From Euryodendron excelsum (taxonomy: Eukaryota > Streptophyta > Magnoliopsida > Ericales > Pentaphylacaceae), in contig CM065381.1 in NCBI GenBank assembly GCA_033060915.1, forward strand, positions 2,870,001 through 2,934,000: a stretch of 64,000 nucleotides of DNA, in the 5' to 3' direction. This document shows positions 1 through 11,074 of the stretch, piece by piece (within the stretch, counting starts at the first letter, position 1; every line of letters begins with the position of its first letter). The translations under genes were made by a program, and so were the position numbers. Below the pieces are notes generated by a model, which was not told where the DNA came from, made no database searches, and saw nothing but the letters and a program-made list of their open reading frames with translations.

Positions 1-1700
1 GCAAAGTATTGGAAACGATTCAGATGTGACTCCCTTCTAGAAGTATCCATCCTTCAGAGGACGGCACCCAAAAGTTCACACGGAAAGTTTGGAAGGCACA
101 TAAACCTCCAATGCAAATACCTCTCTCTCGAACTCTATACTAATGGCTTGATTTCTCAAGGACGTACTTACAAAATCCAGCTTTTTACCGGCTGGTGTGG
201 TCCAGTATATACATTTCAGACCAAAAAAAAAGTTAAGAGTTCTCCTGGTTTTCCATCTCTGTTCATCCCAGATCAACCCGCTTTCTCAAGTAATTTCAGA
301 CATTCCAACCAAAATACAGGTGCTTTGGCCAATGTCCTGCAATATCCACAAATTCAGTTTCTGAACCCTATATGAAAGTCTATTGAACTAGATATGAACT
401 AATCTCTACAAAACTGGAAAAAAAAAATTAAACCATGAAAATACTTGAAGATTAGATCAATTTGAAAAAAACTTTAAAAGACAAAATTCAGGGTCGGTAA
501 GAAGTTAAAAAGACAAAAAAAAAATGTGAAAAAGACAAAAGACAAAAGATTAATTACTAAATGTAAGTATGTTATTCTAATAATGTAAATGGAGTAGTAA
601 ATGGGTAAAAAAGTAGGTTATTTTAACATTCATTATTTTATTGGGATGGAGGGCTGGGATTTGGGATCTTGAATCGAGAGTTGAAAATTGTGTTATTTAG
701 TTGGCCCAATAATGAGAGGTCAATAAGATTCAATGAAGGCAATATAGTCTTATTGTAACATAAGATCAAATAAATACAAACAAGTGGAGTTATAAAAACT
801 TGGTAATTAAGAAGTTCAATGGTCAAGTGCCCCACTCGTCCCTAAGTGCATCCACACTTTGTATCATGCTCATATTATTCTGTGCAGAGAAGTTTTAGGT
901 ACAAACCTTTAGGTTTTGAAGCATTTTTGCTTTAACTACAAGAGTAATACTATACATACATAATTTTTTAACATAATTTCCATACAGAATGTTGTGGCTG
1001 TCGTTTATCCTTTTATTTTAAATCAAAACACCCATATTTTAGTGGAGTTTTCTGCATGAAAATTCTGTTCTAACAAATTTTTCGTAACTACACATGGCAC
1101 GAACAAGTTGTGGAACAAGCATGGAAGAAGCTGCTACAGGGGTCACCGACTGTTTGAGTTGTCCAGTACTGGTGGAAACCATGGAATAAGGAAGCAATAA
1201 TTAAGCAATCTGTCTGTTCGTATAAAGATTACTTGGTATCGCTAACCACATCAAGGCGCAATCCATGCATCACCTCCAAAAATATTTGACTTTTGAGGGG
1301 GTAATGCACCTTATATACTCATGAGTCTCATGACAATCCTTCACCACTGTCGATTGTAGGACAAGCACATAGTTTTCTTGTCAATAAGTTACATGCGACG
1401 GGAAAAAGAAAAAGTTCATTACGGCTCTTTACATGTCCATTCATTTATTCAAAAAGTATTATATGTTTTATGTATTTAATTGTCTTTGTACAATTACAAT
1501 ATTTATAAATTAGGAAAATAATGAAAAATAATATGAGTTTTATTTATTGTTTTTCTTTTTTCTTGGGCCTTCTTTTATTTATTTATTTATTTATTTTGAT
1601 ATTTCCTTTATTGTACAAATTGTTGGAATGGATGGGCCTCTTGTTTAATTAAATGAGGAGACAGATTTATGAAACGGGCTTGCTAATTGAATAAATGAAT
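1..1700. other. Intergenic flank, AT-rich
   Basis: Apart from the possible exon fragment at 172-276 I see no gene here. The stretch is AT-rich with short A and T runs. Reading frames on both strands are short and have no recognisable motif. A slightly less AT-rich patch at about 1090-1420 is unexplained. Confidence 0.6.
172..276 (-). other. Possible exon fragment resembling the methyl-CpG-binding (MBD) fold
   Basis: On the minus strand an open stretch ends in the residues IYWTTPAGKKLDF and is followed directly by a good splice donor (GTAAGTAC, reading down from 171). The YxxTPxGKKL pattern, with a tryptophan-containing segment about 20 residues upstream, is the signature loop of plant MBD proteins, which bind methylated CpG in chromatin. 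The rest of any such gene would lie off the left edge, and the upstream part of this exon has no clear start or acceptor. The match is short, so this may be a gene relic or chance. Confidence 0.25.
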
Positions 1701-1779
1701 GGGCATGCTTATGAATGGGCTTCTTGTTCGAAGATGTCCCAATATAAATCCATGACTCTTACATTAGGCCAATTAAATA

Positions 1780-2640
1780 CTTTCAAAAGCTTGTCATGCA
1801 CTTGGACGTGTCGCCTCCCCCACTCTTTTTGGATGGCACTCAGTTGCATTTTAGGCATTGGACAAGTCTTCCACCCTCAGACAATGCAACTCGAACCCCG
1901 CCCATCGTTGCAGTCCTTCAAGGAAGCAAAACGATTTATCTTTGTCAGACATGTTGTGAATGTTCAAAATTAGGACTAAGAACTGCTTGACAGAGTCTCG
2001 AATGGTGCTGGTGTGCTCCAAGCTTCTAAAGACATGTCGGGCATTGTACTTCACATTCTTCGAAAAAAATTGCAACTTGAACTCCCTCTTGAGTCCTCCC
2101 ACGCAGTAATGTTATGTTGCATAGACCCTGCAAAATCTCATCGTATTTGGTCCTCTATCATAGCTTGGCATTGTCGGATAAATACACTATTGTCATAGAC
2201 ACCTTATTCTCATCGTCTGCTTGAAAAGTCGTGAAATACTGGTCCATGTTAAAGAGAAAGTTGTCTGACTCTTTGGCATCTCTCACACCTCCGTAGGCAT
2301 GCAACTCCAGCATTAGCTTGGGTGACACCTCTGAAACTATCACCACTGCTGGTTCTCTAGTGCTCTCCACACCCACACTGCCTCTCATAGCTATAAGGCG
2401 TGTCACATGTTGAGACACTTGTTGGAGTCTTCCAAGTCTTGCTATAAACTCATGATCTCCGCTCAAAAAGCTTCGACATCCAGGCCTTGACTACTACTTC
2501 TTGACAAAGTACCATCACTCGTTTGCTCAAAGTGCTCTCACCTGATCCTCCAATCTTGTGGCCACCAGTGCTAATCCATCCCACTTACCCTTTGCGATAT
2601 CTAGTCTGTGCTTAAGTCATCATCCTAATGTTGCTTCAGT
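1780..2640 (-). pseudogene. Decayed Ty3/gypsy retrotransposon gag
   Basis: Read on the minus strand, two open pieces (2466-2158 and 2102-1851) give consecutive parts of a plant Ty3/gypsy Gag capsid domain. The first contains AYGGVRDAKESDNFLFNMDQYF and ends in DNAKL. The second contains FRSLEHTSTIRDSVKQF, then NIHNMSDKDKSFCFLEGLQ and a WAGFEL segment, matching the usual gag order. At the join, the two tryptophans normally following AKL are replaced by stop codons TGA and TAG, and a frameshift follows. The region above 2466, up to about 2640, retains weaker gag-like residues with further stops. The copy cannot encode a protein. No reverse transcriptase or integrase follows it, so it is a fragment. 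The family is recognised from memory of the motif order, not from a search. Confidence 0.8.
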
Positions 2641-2879
2641 TGCACTAGCGATCTATTATAGCCACAAGACCGCATGGCTTATTGTGGCTTTGAAACCAGC
2701 TGTCACAAGGCAACACTAGTGAGCAGTTATAGTCCACAAACACACCTAGTTGCCAAATCCATCTTACAAGCCTGTAAATATCAAATCTTCGCCAATTCGT
2801 TGCAAAAAGCAAGTAGTTGGCACACATGCAAGCAAATAGAAATGGTTGATTGAAATTCACAAAAAAAATTAACAAAAGA

Positions 2880-3235
2880 GTGCATTTTTATTACTAAAAA
2901 GCCTTTTACAAGAGTTGGAACTTGGCTCCGTGAGGGGGAAGAACCTTGACTTCTTTAGGGGCTTGCGTCTTTTAATTCTATTGGGTGGCGTGGCGGGGAG
3001 GCATGGTGGAAGCCCAGCCCGCACGATACGTTCTCTGATTGAAACGAAACTTTTTCTCCGCTCCGGGAATTCCAGCGGACGTGATACTGGTTTAGCAAAG
3101 GGACTTAGCATTTCTAATTGAAAAACGAGTGCTAGATTGAATACAAGAAGTTTTGTCGGGGGGTCTCTTTGGGCCTAGGTTGAATACAAGAAGTGTTTTT
3201 AGGGGTTCTCTTTGAACAAGTTGACATTCCCTTAT
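2880..3235. other. GC-richer insert of uncertain origin, possibly organellar or retroelement leader
   Basis: This block is visibly richer in G and C than its surroundings. It holds an 80-codon open frame on the minus strand (3111-2869) rich in arginine, proline and serine (for example SIRERIVRAGLPPCLPATPP). Composition and peptide style recall plant mitochondrial intergenic DNA. It also lies just upstream, in minus orientation, of the gag relic, where the leader of that retroelement would be. Next to it, a unit of 43 bp starting at 3137 and again at 3180 is imperfectly repeated. I cannot decide between the two origins. Confidence 0.4.
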
Positions 3236-5635
3236 AATGGCATTGTGAGCCATTTACAACTTGACAGCAAGAAACCCCAATATGCTCGAGTAATAATGGC
3301 TCTTGATAATTACACCAAAAAGAAATAAATCAAAAGGCATTCTAGGCACTAAAGTACTACATATATAGTTTGAACCCTAGTTTGTGCGGCAAAATATGGC
3401 CTGATCGTCCCATAATCACACATGCTCACTGCTGCCTGCTGATGCTGCCACTGTTGCTGCCTTAGCTGCCATGTTGTGCCAATGCTTGGGGCATTGGCTG
3501 CTGCTTTGGAGCATCGATGGGGCATGATTGAGGCTGTCTTTGGCTTGTGGGGCACCTTTGCGGCTATTTTTGGGGTTGAGGCAATTATTGGGCAACCGCT
3601 TAGGCACAAGTTTGTGCACTTCTTAGCCCATTGTTAGAGCATCGTTGGGCGACATTGGTCATCCGTTCCCCACCATACTTGGCACACGTTGCGCTCCTAG
3701 AGCAAGTGCAAAGACACTTGCGTGGAATGTCATGGGTCGCAATTAAGCAACCGGTGACACCATCCTTTGACTCTTCACTCTGAAATCCCAAATTGTCAAT
3801 TAATGATCATAGGATCACCCTGTGCCTTATTCCACTCACTACCTTTTAGCTTGAATGAACAAAGAACATCCATCAAAGAGACCAAACCAAGCAGACACAT
3901 CAAGAGACAACTTGTTCAAGAAACAAGCCATCCATCTACTGCCACCATTCCTAGTTTTTGGATTCTTCAAGATATAAGCATTTTCCTAACCACTTTTAGC
4001 AAAACTAATGTGCTTCCCCTGAACCACAATATCTAGCTAAGAACTTCATGAAAAATTTGTTCTGTTGCAAGAAAATTGTAAAGCAGTAGAGAAGGTAGCG
4101 TGTGGAGGTGCAGTTTTATAATACAAACTTAGCCGTATAAGATCTAGTCACTAATAAAAAAGGTATCGTATAAACTTCAAGAGCTTTTCTTTTTCTGATT
4201 CACACAGACTAACAGCCCACAGTAAACCTAATCTGGATAAATGAATGCTGTTGTTAATGCCAAATGGAAACTGGAAACTAATAGGATAGGTGCATAAATG
4301 GATTTTCCTAAAAAAAACTACCAAACTTTGCAAGAAAACAATAGAATCTTACTTACAATTCAAATGCACATTAAGCAAAAATTGGAACATAAACTAAAAC
4401 ATGTTATTATTAATCATACAAATGAAGTAGTGCACACTCCATAACTACCAAGCTTTGTGATTGAAAGTTAGAAAATTGACATAACAGGATGGCAGAATCC
4501 CCAAAATATGGGACATCGTTGATTAAGGTTGTGCAGTTCAATCGTAAAGCTGATTTATGCAACCAAATTTGAACTTGTCTCACGACCAAAACAACCTCAA
4601 CTAATTCGTCAGGTTTTGATTGTTACTTTCCATTTTCATACTGAGTCATTAGACTCGTTACATTCCATAATGCCTGTTCTTAGTTTTTTCCACTCACGAG
4701 TTGACTTGGACATACATGATCTGCTTGATACTTACTTCGAAGTGCCCTACAAAGTATATATTTAGGCAATGCGCACAGCACATGCTCCTCCAAGAGTTCA
4801 ATTAATATGTTAATATTTTACCTTCCCCAGAGTCTAATTCCAACTTCTTTGAAACAAGCACTTCTAAAGATAAAATAAGCCTTAAAGGCTTAAACTTATC
4901 CCTTTCTGTTGGGTGTTCCGCTGTATCCTATTCAACATGACATCAATAAACTTCTTCATTTTCGTTTGCATGCCACCTCAAAGAGCAAATAATGCCCTCC
5001 AACATAATCCTATCAGAAGTAGGTCAACTTGGGAGTGAAGGTTTACAGTCTCCTTGATCTGAAATCTACCAGAAATGAGAAATAGGAATATACTGTAAGT
5101 GGTTGTCTGAGGGATTGCAAAAGAATTCAACAACACATATTACTATTTGTTTTGCATAACAAAATCCTACAAGTATCAAATAGTTCTCCCCTCACCTCCT
5201 GCCTTATAACTTTCCACTCTGCCTGCACATGTTCATGCCTTAGAAAGGATATTGAAATTGATGATATGAAACCTATAACTTGTACCAATCTTTCCATTTT
5301 CCAAGTCGATCCATTTTTTTTCAAGTTAGAAGTACAAAGTATGGTGCATAAAATTTTGAAAGAGAAGTCACAAATAAATGGATATCATGTTTGATTATCT
5401 TCCACATCGCTGAATTGAACTCATGAATTAAACCAAGAAAAAAAAAAGACCCCGTTGATATACAAATTCCTTAAGAACAAAAAACATGATGAATTACCAC
5501 ATTTATAAAACAGATATCATGATTTCTCACATGATCAGCATTCAGCAAATAGGAAATAAATAAATAAAAGCAAGAAAGAAGAACTTACAGAATTATTAAT
5601 CAAATAGAAGTGGGTGGGTGGATTGATTTTAATCG
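3236..5635. other. Intergenic region without recognisable gene
   Basis: About 3350-3790 is GC-richer and on the minus strand gives short alanine- and glutamine-rich frames without a known domain; it could be the LTR or leader of the decayed gypsy element at 1.8-2.6 kb. The rest, up to the F-box stop codon, is AT-rich with only short frames. The 3' untranslated region of the F-box gene should occupy some of 5400-5635, but I see no clear polyadenylation signal. Confidence 0.5.
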
Positions 5636-6883
5636 TTAAACACAAATGAGGCTCTCAACGTATTGGTGACCATTTACCCATATACAGCTTGGTGAAAAGT
5701 ACTCATCATCGCTATACATCTTCACATCATAAAGCTTCTTGAGAGATTTATCCTTGAGATTATAACAAATTGCCTTACCGGGGATGTATATCACCATGAC
5801 TAAGTCGTCTTCAATTTCTCCACAAAGAAGACAAAGTACAGAGAATTTGCAATAATCCAATGGAACAGAAAAGTCCAGTTGCATCTCCAGAAATGAAGTT
5901 AGAACGACATCAAGGTCAACTCGATACTTGACGGACCATTTTGAGTAGTCTGGTGCCATCTCAAAAACATCAAGCAGTGCAGTGCGAGAACCACAAGACA
6001 CAACAAGATGTAAATGGCCTCTGGACTCCCCGAAATACCCAGAAGTCCTTTCCTTCTCACCGTCCCCCAAGGGTGGCATTGGTATTGTTTTGGGACACTC
6101 TTGAACTACATCAAAGCACAAGGAAGTGTCCGACTCACGACTGAGCCAATTAATTGAACCATTCCAGAAAACCCCCTTATCGAAAACCATATCAAATGGT
6201 CCTAAAACAAGATCATCGTAAGGTTCCCAACTCCGAGTCTCCGAAGAATATATTTGAACCCAATAAATGCCCCGCAACAGTGAGCTATGAGAGAAAACAC
6301 AAATGATCTTGTAGTGAGCTGATTTTGAAGAATCAAAGGCCAAACCAACACCGCGAACAATCCTATTCTCGCAGCCAACGGGCGGTGGAAGAGCCATGAA
6401 TTTGTTAGTAGTAGGATTGTAGATGTAATAATTGCATGAATGGTGACGCAATCGGAAGCTAGAGCACAACAGTAAACCATTGCAGGACTGTAAGATATCG
6501 ATACCACCGGGTTGATCATCGACGAAATCGAGAGACGTGAAGGGTTGGGCAGAGTGGTTTGGATCATCGAGAGGAATGTATTCGAGATTTGGAATTCCTG
6601 AATTAGATAATCTGCGCAAGAACAGGCCAGAGACGGAGATGGACTTGGGTCTGCTCCAGAGGAGGGTGAAATTGGGGTGGGAGATGAGAGAAAGCCACCG
6701 TTTGGATACGCTCCTGAATCTGAGCAGAGACTTGGCGGGGAGGCGTCTGAGGATCTCACTTATCAGGTCGTCGTTGCCGTCGACCGATGCCGCGGAGGAA
6801 GATGGCGTCTTCTCAGGGGATTCATTCGCAGTCCGACGTCGTTTGCTGATGGGCGGCATTCCGCTTCCCTCTTCCGAATTCAT
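5636..6883 (-). CDS. F-box protein with F-box-associated (FBA-type) domain
   Basis: Single-exon gene of 415 residues. The N-terminus is polar with a basic patch (KRRR, residues 15-18). The F-box lies at residues 38-76 (DDLISEILRRLPAKSLLRFR, then VSKRWLSLI and HPNF), the Skp1-binding fold of SCF ubiquitin ligases. The remainder carries the FBA-type repeats seen in this plant family: SCNGLLLC at about 133-140, then YYIYNPTTNKFMALPPP. These form the substrate-binding half. The protein therefore probably selects a target for ubiquitination, but the target cannot be inferred. The start at 6883 is the first ATG, and in-frame codons for the F-box begin 37 residues later, so the start is plausible. 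Length fits the family (350-450). No frameshift or missing motif is seen. The 5' flank (6884-7050) lacks an obvious TATA box. Confidence 0.9.
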   Translation of the reverse strand: MNSEEGSGMPPISKRRRTANESPEKTPSSSAASVDGNDDLISEILRRLPAKSLLRFRSVSKRWLSLISHPNFTLLWSRPKSISVSGLFLRRLSNSGIPNLEYIPLDDPNHSAQPFTSLDFVDDQPGGIDILQSCNGLLLCSSFRLRHHSCNYYIYNPTTNKFMALPPPVGCENRIVRGVGLAFDSSKSAHYKIICVFSHSSLLRGIYWVQIYSSETRSWEPYDDLVLGPFDMVFDKGVFWNGSINWLSRESDTSLCFDVVQECPKTIPMPPLGDGEKERTSGYFGESRGHLHLVVSCGSRTALLDVFEMAPDYSKWSVKYRVDLDVVLTSFLEMQLDFSVPLDYCKFSVLCLLCGEIEDDLVMVIYIPGKAICYNLKDKSLKKLYDVKMYSDDEYFSPSCIWVNGHQYVESLICV

Positions 6884-6899
6884 TCCTGATTCCTGAATT

Positions 6900-8900
6900 A
6901 GGAGAGAGAATTAAAGGGCGCATTCAGCCCCCACACGACTAGCTAGCGGATCCCAGAGAAAAATATTCAATGTTATGTAATAGTCACGTTATATTTTGCT
7001 GACGTAGGTGAATTATATCACGTTAAATGTATTTAAAATATATTAAAAATGGATTTTTAATTTTTTGTCAATATATTATGCTTAGTTTGAAATTTAAATT
7101 TTTTAAAGTAAAAAAAAATTATGATGAAAAATCGAACAAAATTATTCTTTTATTTTGTTTAATTTTTCTTCACATTTTTTTTTCACTAAAAATTTGAGTT
7201 TCAAATGGAACTTAAATGAATATTCAGTAAGAGTAGTACACAAATTCAGGAGCAATCAACAGTTGGATCAAGTTGCAAATACCTGTTTTTCATTATTTTG
7301 CCTTGCATATTGGCGTTTATACAAGTTATTTCAGGACATCATTAATATGGAGGCAATTGAAGAAAAAATATTTCTTCCTCTTTATATGTTTCTCTTCTTG
7401 CTAATTATTAGTTATAAAGTCATTTCATATTTTCACAATCTACTAGTTTGGATCTTTTGTTGCCAGTTGATTATTTGCACATTGTGAAATGTGTGGACTA
7501 TTTCATTAGTTCATTGGTCATATTCATCTAATTCGAAATGTTTTTTCAAGATGTTATTTTAGGAAATTATCTATATGGTTATTAATCACTTAAAATGTTA
7601 CCATGTAAACCATAATAAGGAAACATGTTAAGCTTGGGGAGAAATAGATAGAAGCTATCAAAAAGTCAATCAATTGTAACAATTGTTTGCAGACTTCAGA
7701 AGATTATGTTTGCAAGGGTTTTTAAGCCCCTTTATGTATTCTTATTTTGTTTTTGAGATCTCTAGATCCCTTTTTGCTAACCTATGTATTTTTCGGTTTT
7801 ATATGAGGTTCTGAAACTATTCAAATTCTCTAAACCATTAGAAGTATGGACTACGTTTGTTAGTCTAATGGTTAATTAGGATGATTCTAGAAAAAGTAAT
7901 TTGGTTTTTATTAAAATAGTTGATGAAAGCAGTCCGATTCTCTATTCCAAATTTAAATATTCATATGGAGATTAAAGCTCTTATCATTATTCCGCAACAT
8001 TTTGACATCTTTTATTGGGAAAAATATCTGGAAAGATTGTAATAATTGCGATTTTAGATACGATTCACGTTAAGATTCTTTTCTTTTTTTTTACAAATTA
8101 ATTTGATGGGTTCCAGTTAATAAAAACTTAAATTTGAGTGACAATATTTGGTACTAGCATGCTATTGAATAATTATTTATTGCGTAGCTCTCCTTCACGT
8201 GTCAATCCTACCTAGTGTTCAAAGATAGCTACATCAAATAAAAACAAAAAATTGATGGAGAAAATAATTTCCTTGAGGCCAGTGCTTTTGAAAAGGTTAA
8301 ACAGGTGGGGAATTATCAATTTTCTCTAATTATAATTATGACTAGCCGCTGCAAACCACCGATACGTGGGCTTATTGGCTTCAACATGATTTTATTTTTA
8401 GATCCAAACTTTTCACCCGATTCATGGTTTTGACTATAAATATACTAGAAGGGTGCCCACAACAACGTGGATAAGAGTAAGTGTAGAGAAAAAATAGCGA
8501 TCACTACATAGATGAAATCAGTTTGTAAATGTGACGAAAAAATAAGAATTACGACGTGAAAAAAAAATAGAAACTTATGGACGGTTGAAAAACTAATTTC
8601 ATAATTTATTATATTATTCTTCAAGTGATAAGATTTTTGTACTTAATTTTTTTAATTGTTTAAAAAAATTAAATAACATTACCCATTCTCATTAATCTTG
8701 AGATGTTCGTTTTTTATAATAGTATGAATATATGTATATATATTGATATCGGGCAACCAAAAAGCTAAATTGAGTGTGACCCAAACAAAAGCTCAAACAT
8801 ATAGGGGTAACATGAAGCGTCAAGATGGGGTTTCATTTTCCTACACCGACGTACTTTCCATTATCATGATGTTAATTTTTCCTCTAACATTATTTTGTTT
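6900..8900. other. AT-rich intergenic region
   Basis: This is the upstream flank of the F-box gene. It contains only short chance frames, for example 7155-7487, which is rich in Phe and Leu and has no domain. I see no RNA gene, clear repeat pair or transposon terminus. Confidence 0.6.
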
Positions 8901-10030
8901 TTTTTTGGGTACTTCGGAATGAAAAAAAAAATTAGTAATTTACCAATTGCATTTGTAAAAACTAGCTTCGTGCCCATGCTAGAAAAATATCTGCTATTTA
9001 ATTGGTATGATCAAAACATATACAAAGCTGCGAAATATTAATTTATTCCTTAGCATTCGATGAAAATTTGACAAAAATCTCTTCAAAAAATTCGAATCCA
9101 CCTCACCCATCAAAGCCCATCTCCCCATAGCATTCCAATCATCCAATCAAGCCAGTTAACTCAATTCCGTCATCTACAAGCACCCAATATACAATTAATC
9201 ATTTTCAAAAATTAATTTTTCAAAAAATTCAAAAATTTCTCAAAACCGTCAAACAATATTCAAAACATGTTTTCTATACTTAACTAGCAATAAAATAGCG
9301 AAAGGTATGAGCCTAACAAGCTACATTGTCAAAAATTTTAATTTTGGTGAGAATCCTTATGAAAAAACTTGTAAAATTTTAAACACACTCAATTCATTGT
9401 CAAAACCCAAAACCGATTGGTCTATTGTCTTCGAAACGCGTCAAAACTTCAATGTAGATCATCAACATGCAAGATTCGAGCATCATAGCGAAAAAATCAA
9501 CAAAAAAACTCAAAAGTTCTCACCATGGGTTTCTGTCGAGTTCCAAAGATTCCAGTGACAGCGAGCGCTTCCGGCAATGACTCGACACTTCCTAAACCTT
9601 CTTCAGCAATGCCCAACTAATTTCCCTCAAAATTCCACGTGTTGAGCTCTCAAGAGTGAAGAAAATACCGGAAAGCCGTGTGCATTATCGCGGCTTGCTA
9701 CTGATATAGTAGCGGAGCCCCATGCGTGACGCACATGCGTATGCACAAAAGGAGAACCAATACACACAAGCTTCATGCGTGTGGGCATAAACAAGCCAGA
9801 CTTGTGATTTTCACGTGTGCAGGCTCACCTTTTCCCTCCAAAACCTTATTTTTCAAAAATTAAACTCCGAACTTCAAAAACCAAATCATCAAGTCCCCGC
9901 AATCACCTCTAACAGTTTTGTAAAATGTTCCTTAAAATCCCTTTAAAGTAGAGTTTCTTAGTATTGCATGCCAAAAACAATGAGTTTCCAGGTCTTAAGG
10001 TGTCTTCAAGTGCATTCAATCTTTAGGTAA

Positions 10031-10375
10031 CATGTTTTATAAAACTTATAACTCTCTTGAGTTAATTTTTCAAGTTGTTTTTATCAAACCTATAACTCTT
10101 TTAAGTTGGCTTTTCAAATGGTTTTACTAAATTCACAATTCTCTTGAGTTGATTTTCAAGATTGTTTTATAAAAATCACAACTCTCTTGAGTTGGTTTTT
10201 CAAGTTGTTTTATAAAACTTCTAACTTTCTCGAGTTAGTTTTTCAAGTTGGTTTATAAAACTTACAACTCTCTTGAAGTGGTTTTTCAAATTGTGTTATA
10301 AATCCAGCAACTGTCTTGAGTGGGTTTTTCAAGTTGTTCTACAAAACCTATAACTCTCTTGAGTTTGTTTTTTGA
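10031..10375. repeat. Diverged tandem array, period about 55-60 bp
   Basis: Six to seven imperfect copies of a unit carrying AACTCTCTTGAGTT followed by TTTTTCAAGTTGTTTTATAAA run head to tail. Related single copies of CTTGAGTT or CTTAAGTTGATTTC recur around 11880-12050, so the block probably shares one origin. The core TCTTGAG is nearly palindromic. There is no coding potential. Spacing is too regular and the copies too similar for chance, but too diverged and unspaced for a CRISPR-like array. Confidence 0.75.
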
Positions 10376-10695
10376 AAAGGGTTTTACATAAAATCATGAC
10401 TTTTTTTTACATGAAATGACACTTTTCAAAATGCTTTCTAAAAGTTTTTCATATAAAATCATATGTTTTTTTTTTTTTATATAAAATCAAGAAGTTTTTA
10501 CATAAAATCATAATTTTCTAAAGCAATATTTTAAGTTTTGAGCAACTTTCTAAGTCTCCTAAAACCACTAAGTTCGAAATTATAGTTGAAGACGTATCTT
10601 GAAAACTATTAGGTTCAAAATTCTAGTTGAAAATGTCTCTTGAAAACCACTATATTCAAAACTCTAGTTTCTTTCTCTAGGTTTCAAAAACCGTA

Positions 10696-11074
10696 GGCTC
10701 TGTTTAGTACTGGTCTTAGTTTCAATTTCGGCTCTGTTTTTCGTGTTTTTAGAACCAAAAAATTTGAAGACTGCTCATTTTTCTTATTCTCAAAAATAAA
10801 AAAAATTGGACAATTGAAAACACCATTGTTTTTATATCATTTCATTTTCGTATAACAACGGTTCCAAAAACTTAGAAAACACAATTTTAATGGTTCTTGA
10901 AACTGAGGTATTTTCTAAAACAATTTCCACAAATAAGTTTTGGAACTGACTTACCAAATGCGATTTTAACAGAGACAATTTTCGGAACTAATCTTCCAAA
11001 TGCGGTTCTGCCAAATTTCAAAAAACAAAAACTGAAAACTGAAACTGAAACTGAAACTGTTACCAAACATAGCC
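10696..11074. mobile_element. MITE, copy 1 (Tourist/Harbinger-like by 3-bp duplication)
   Basis: The 379-bp segment has terminal inverted repeats: the left begins GGCTCTGTTTAGTACTGG and the right ends CTGTTACCAAACATAGCC. The outer repeats carry AGTTTC/GAAACT runs. It sits inside the local CCCTAGTTTCTCTCT repeat, and removing it with one copy of the 3-bp flank (GTA at 10693-10695, CTA at 11075-11077) restores that repeat, which supports a CTA target duplication with one substitution. It has no coding capacity. A second copy lies at about 52040-52432 in the opposite orientation. Superfamily assignment rests only on the 3-bp duplication. Confidence 0.75.

Noticed and set aside
6202..6759. 185-codon frame overlapping the F-box gene on the same strand
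   Set aside because: Shifted-frame shadow of the F-box coding sequence; no domain.
10031..10375. CRISPR-like regular repeats
   Set aside because: Copies are diverged, lack unique spacers and lie in a plant nuclear genome; this is a tandem minisatellite.
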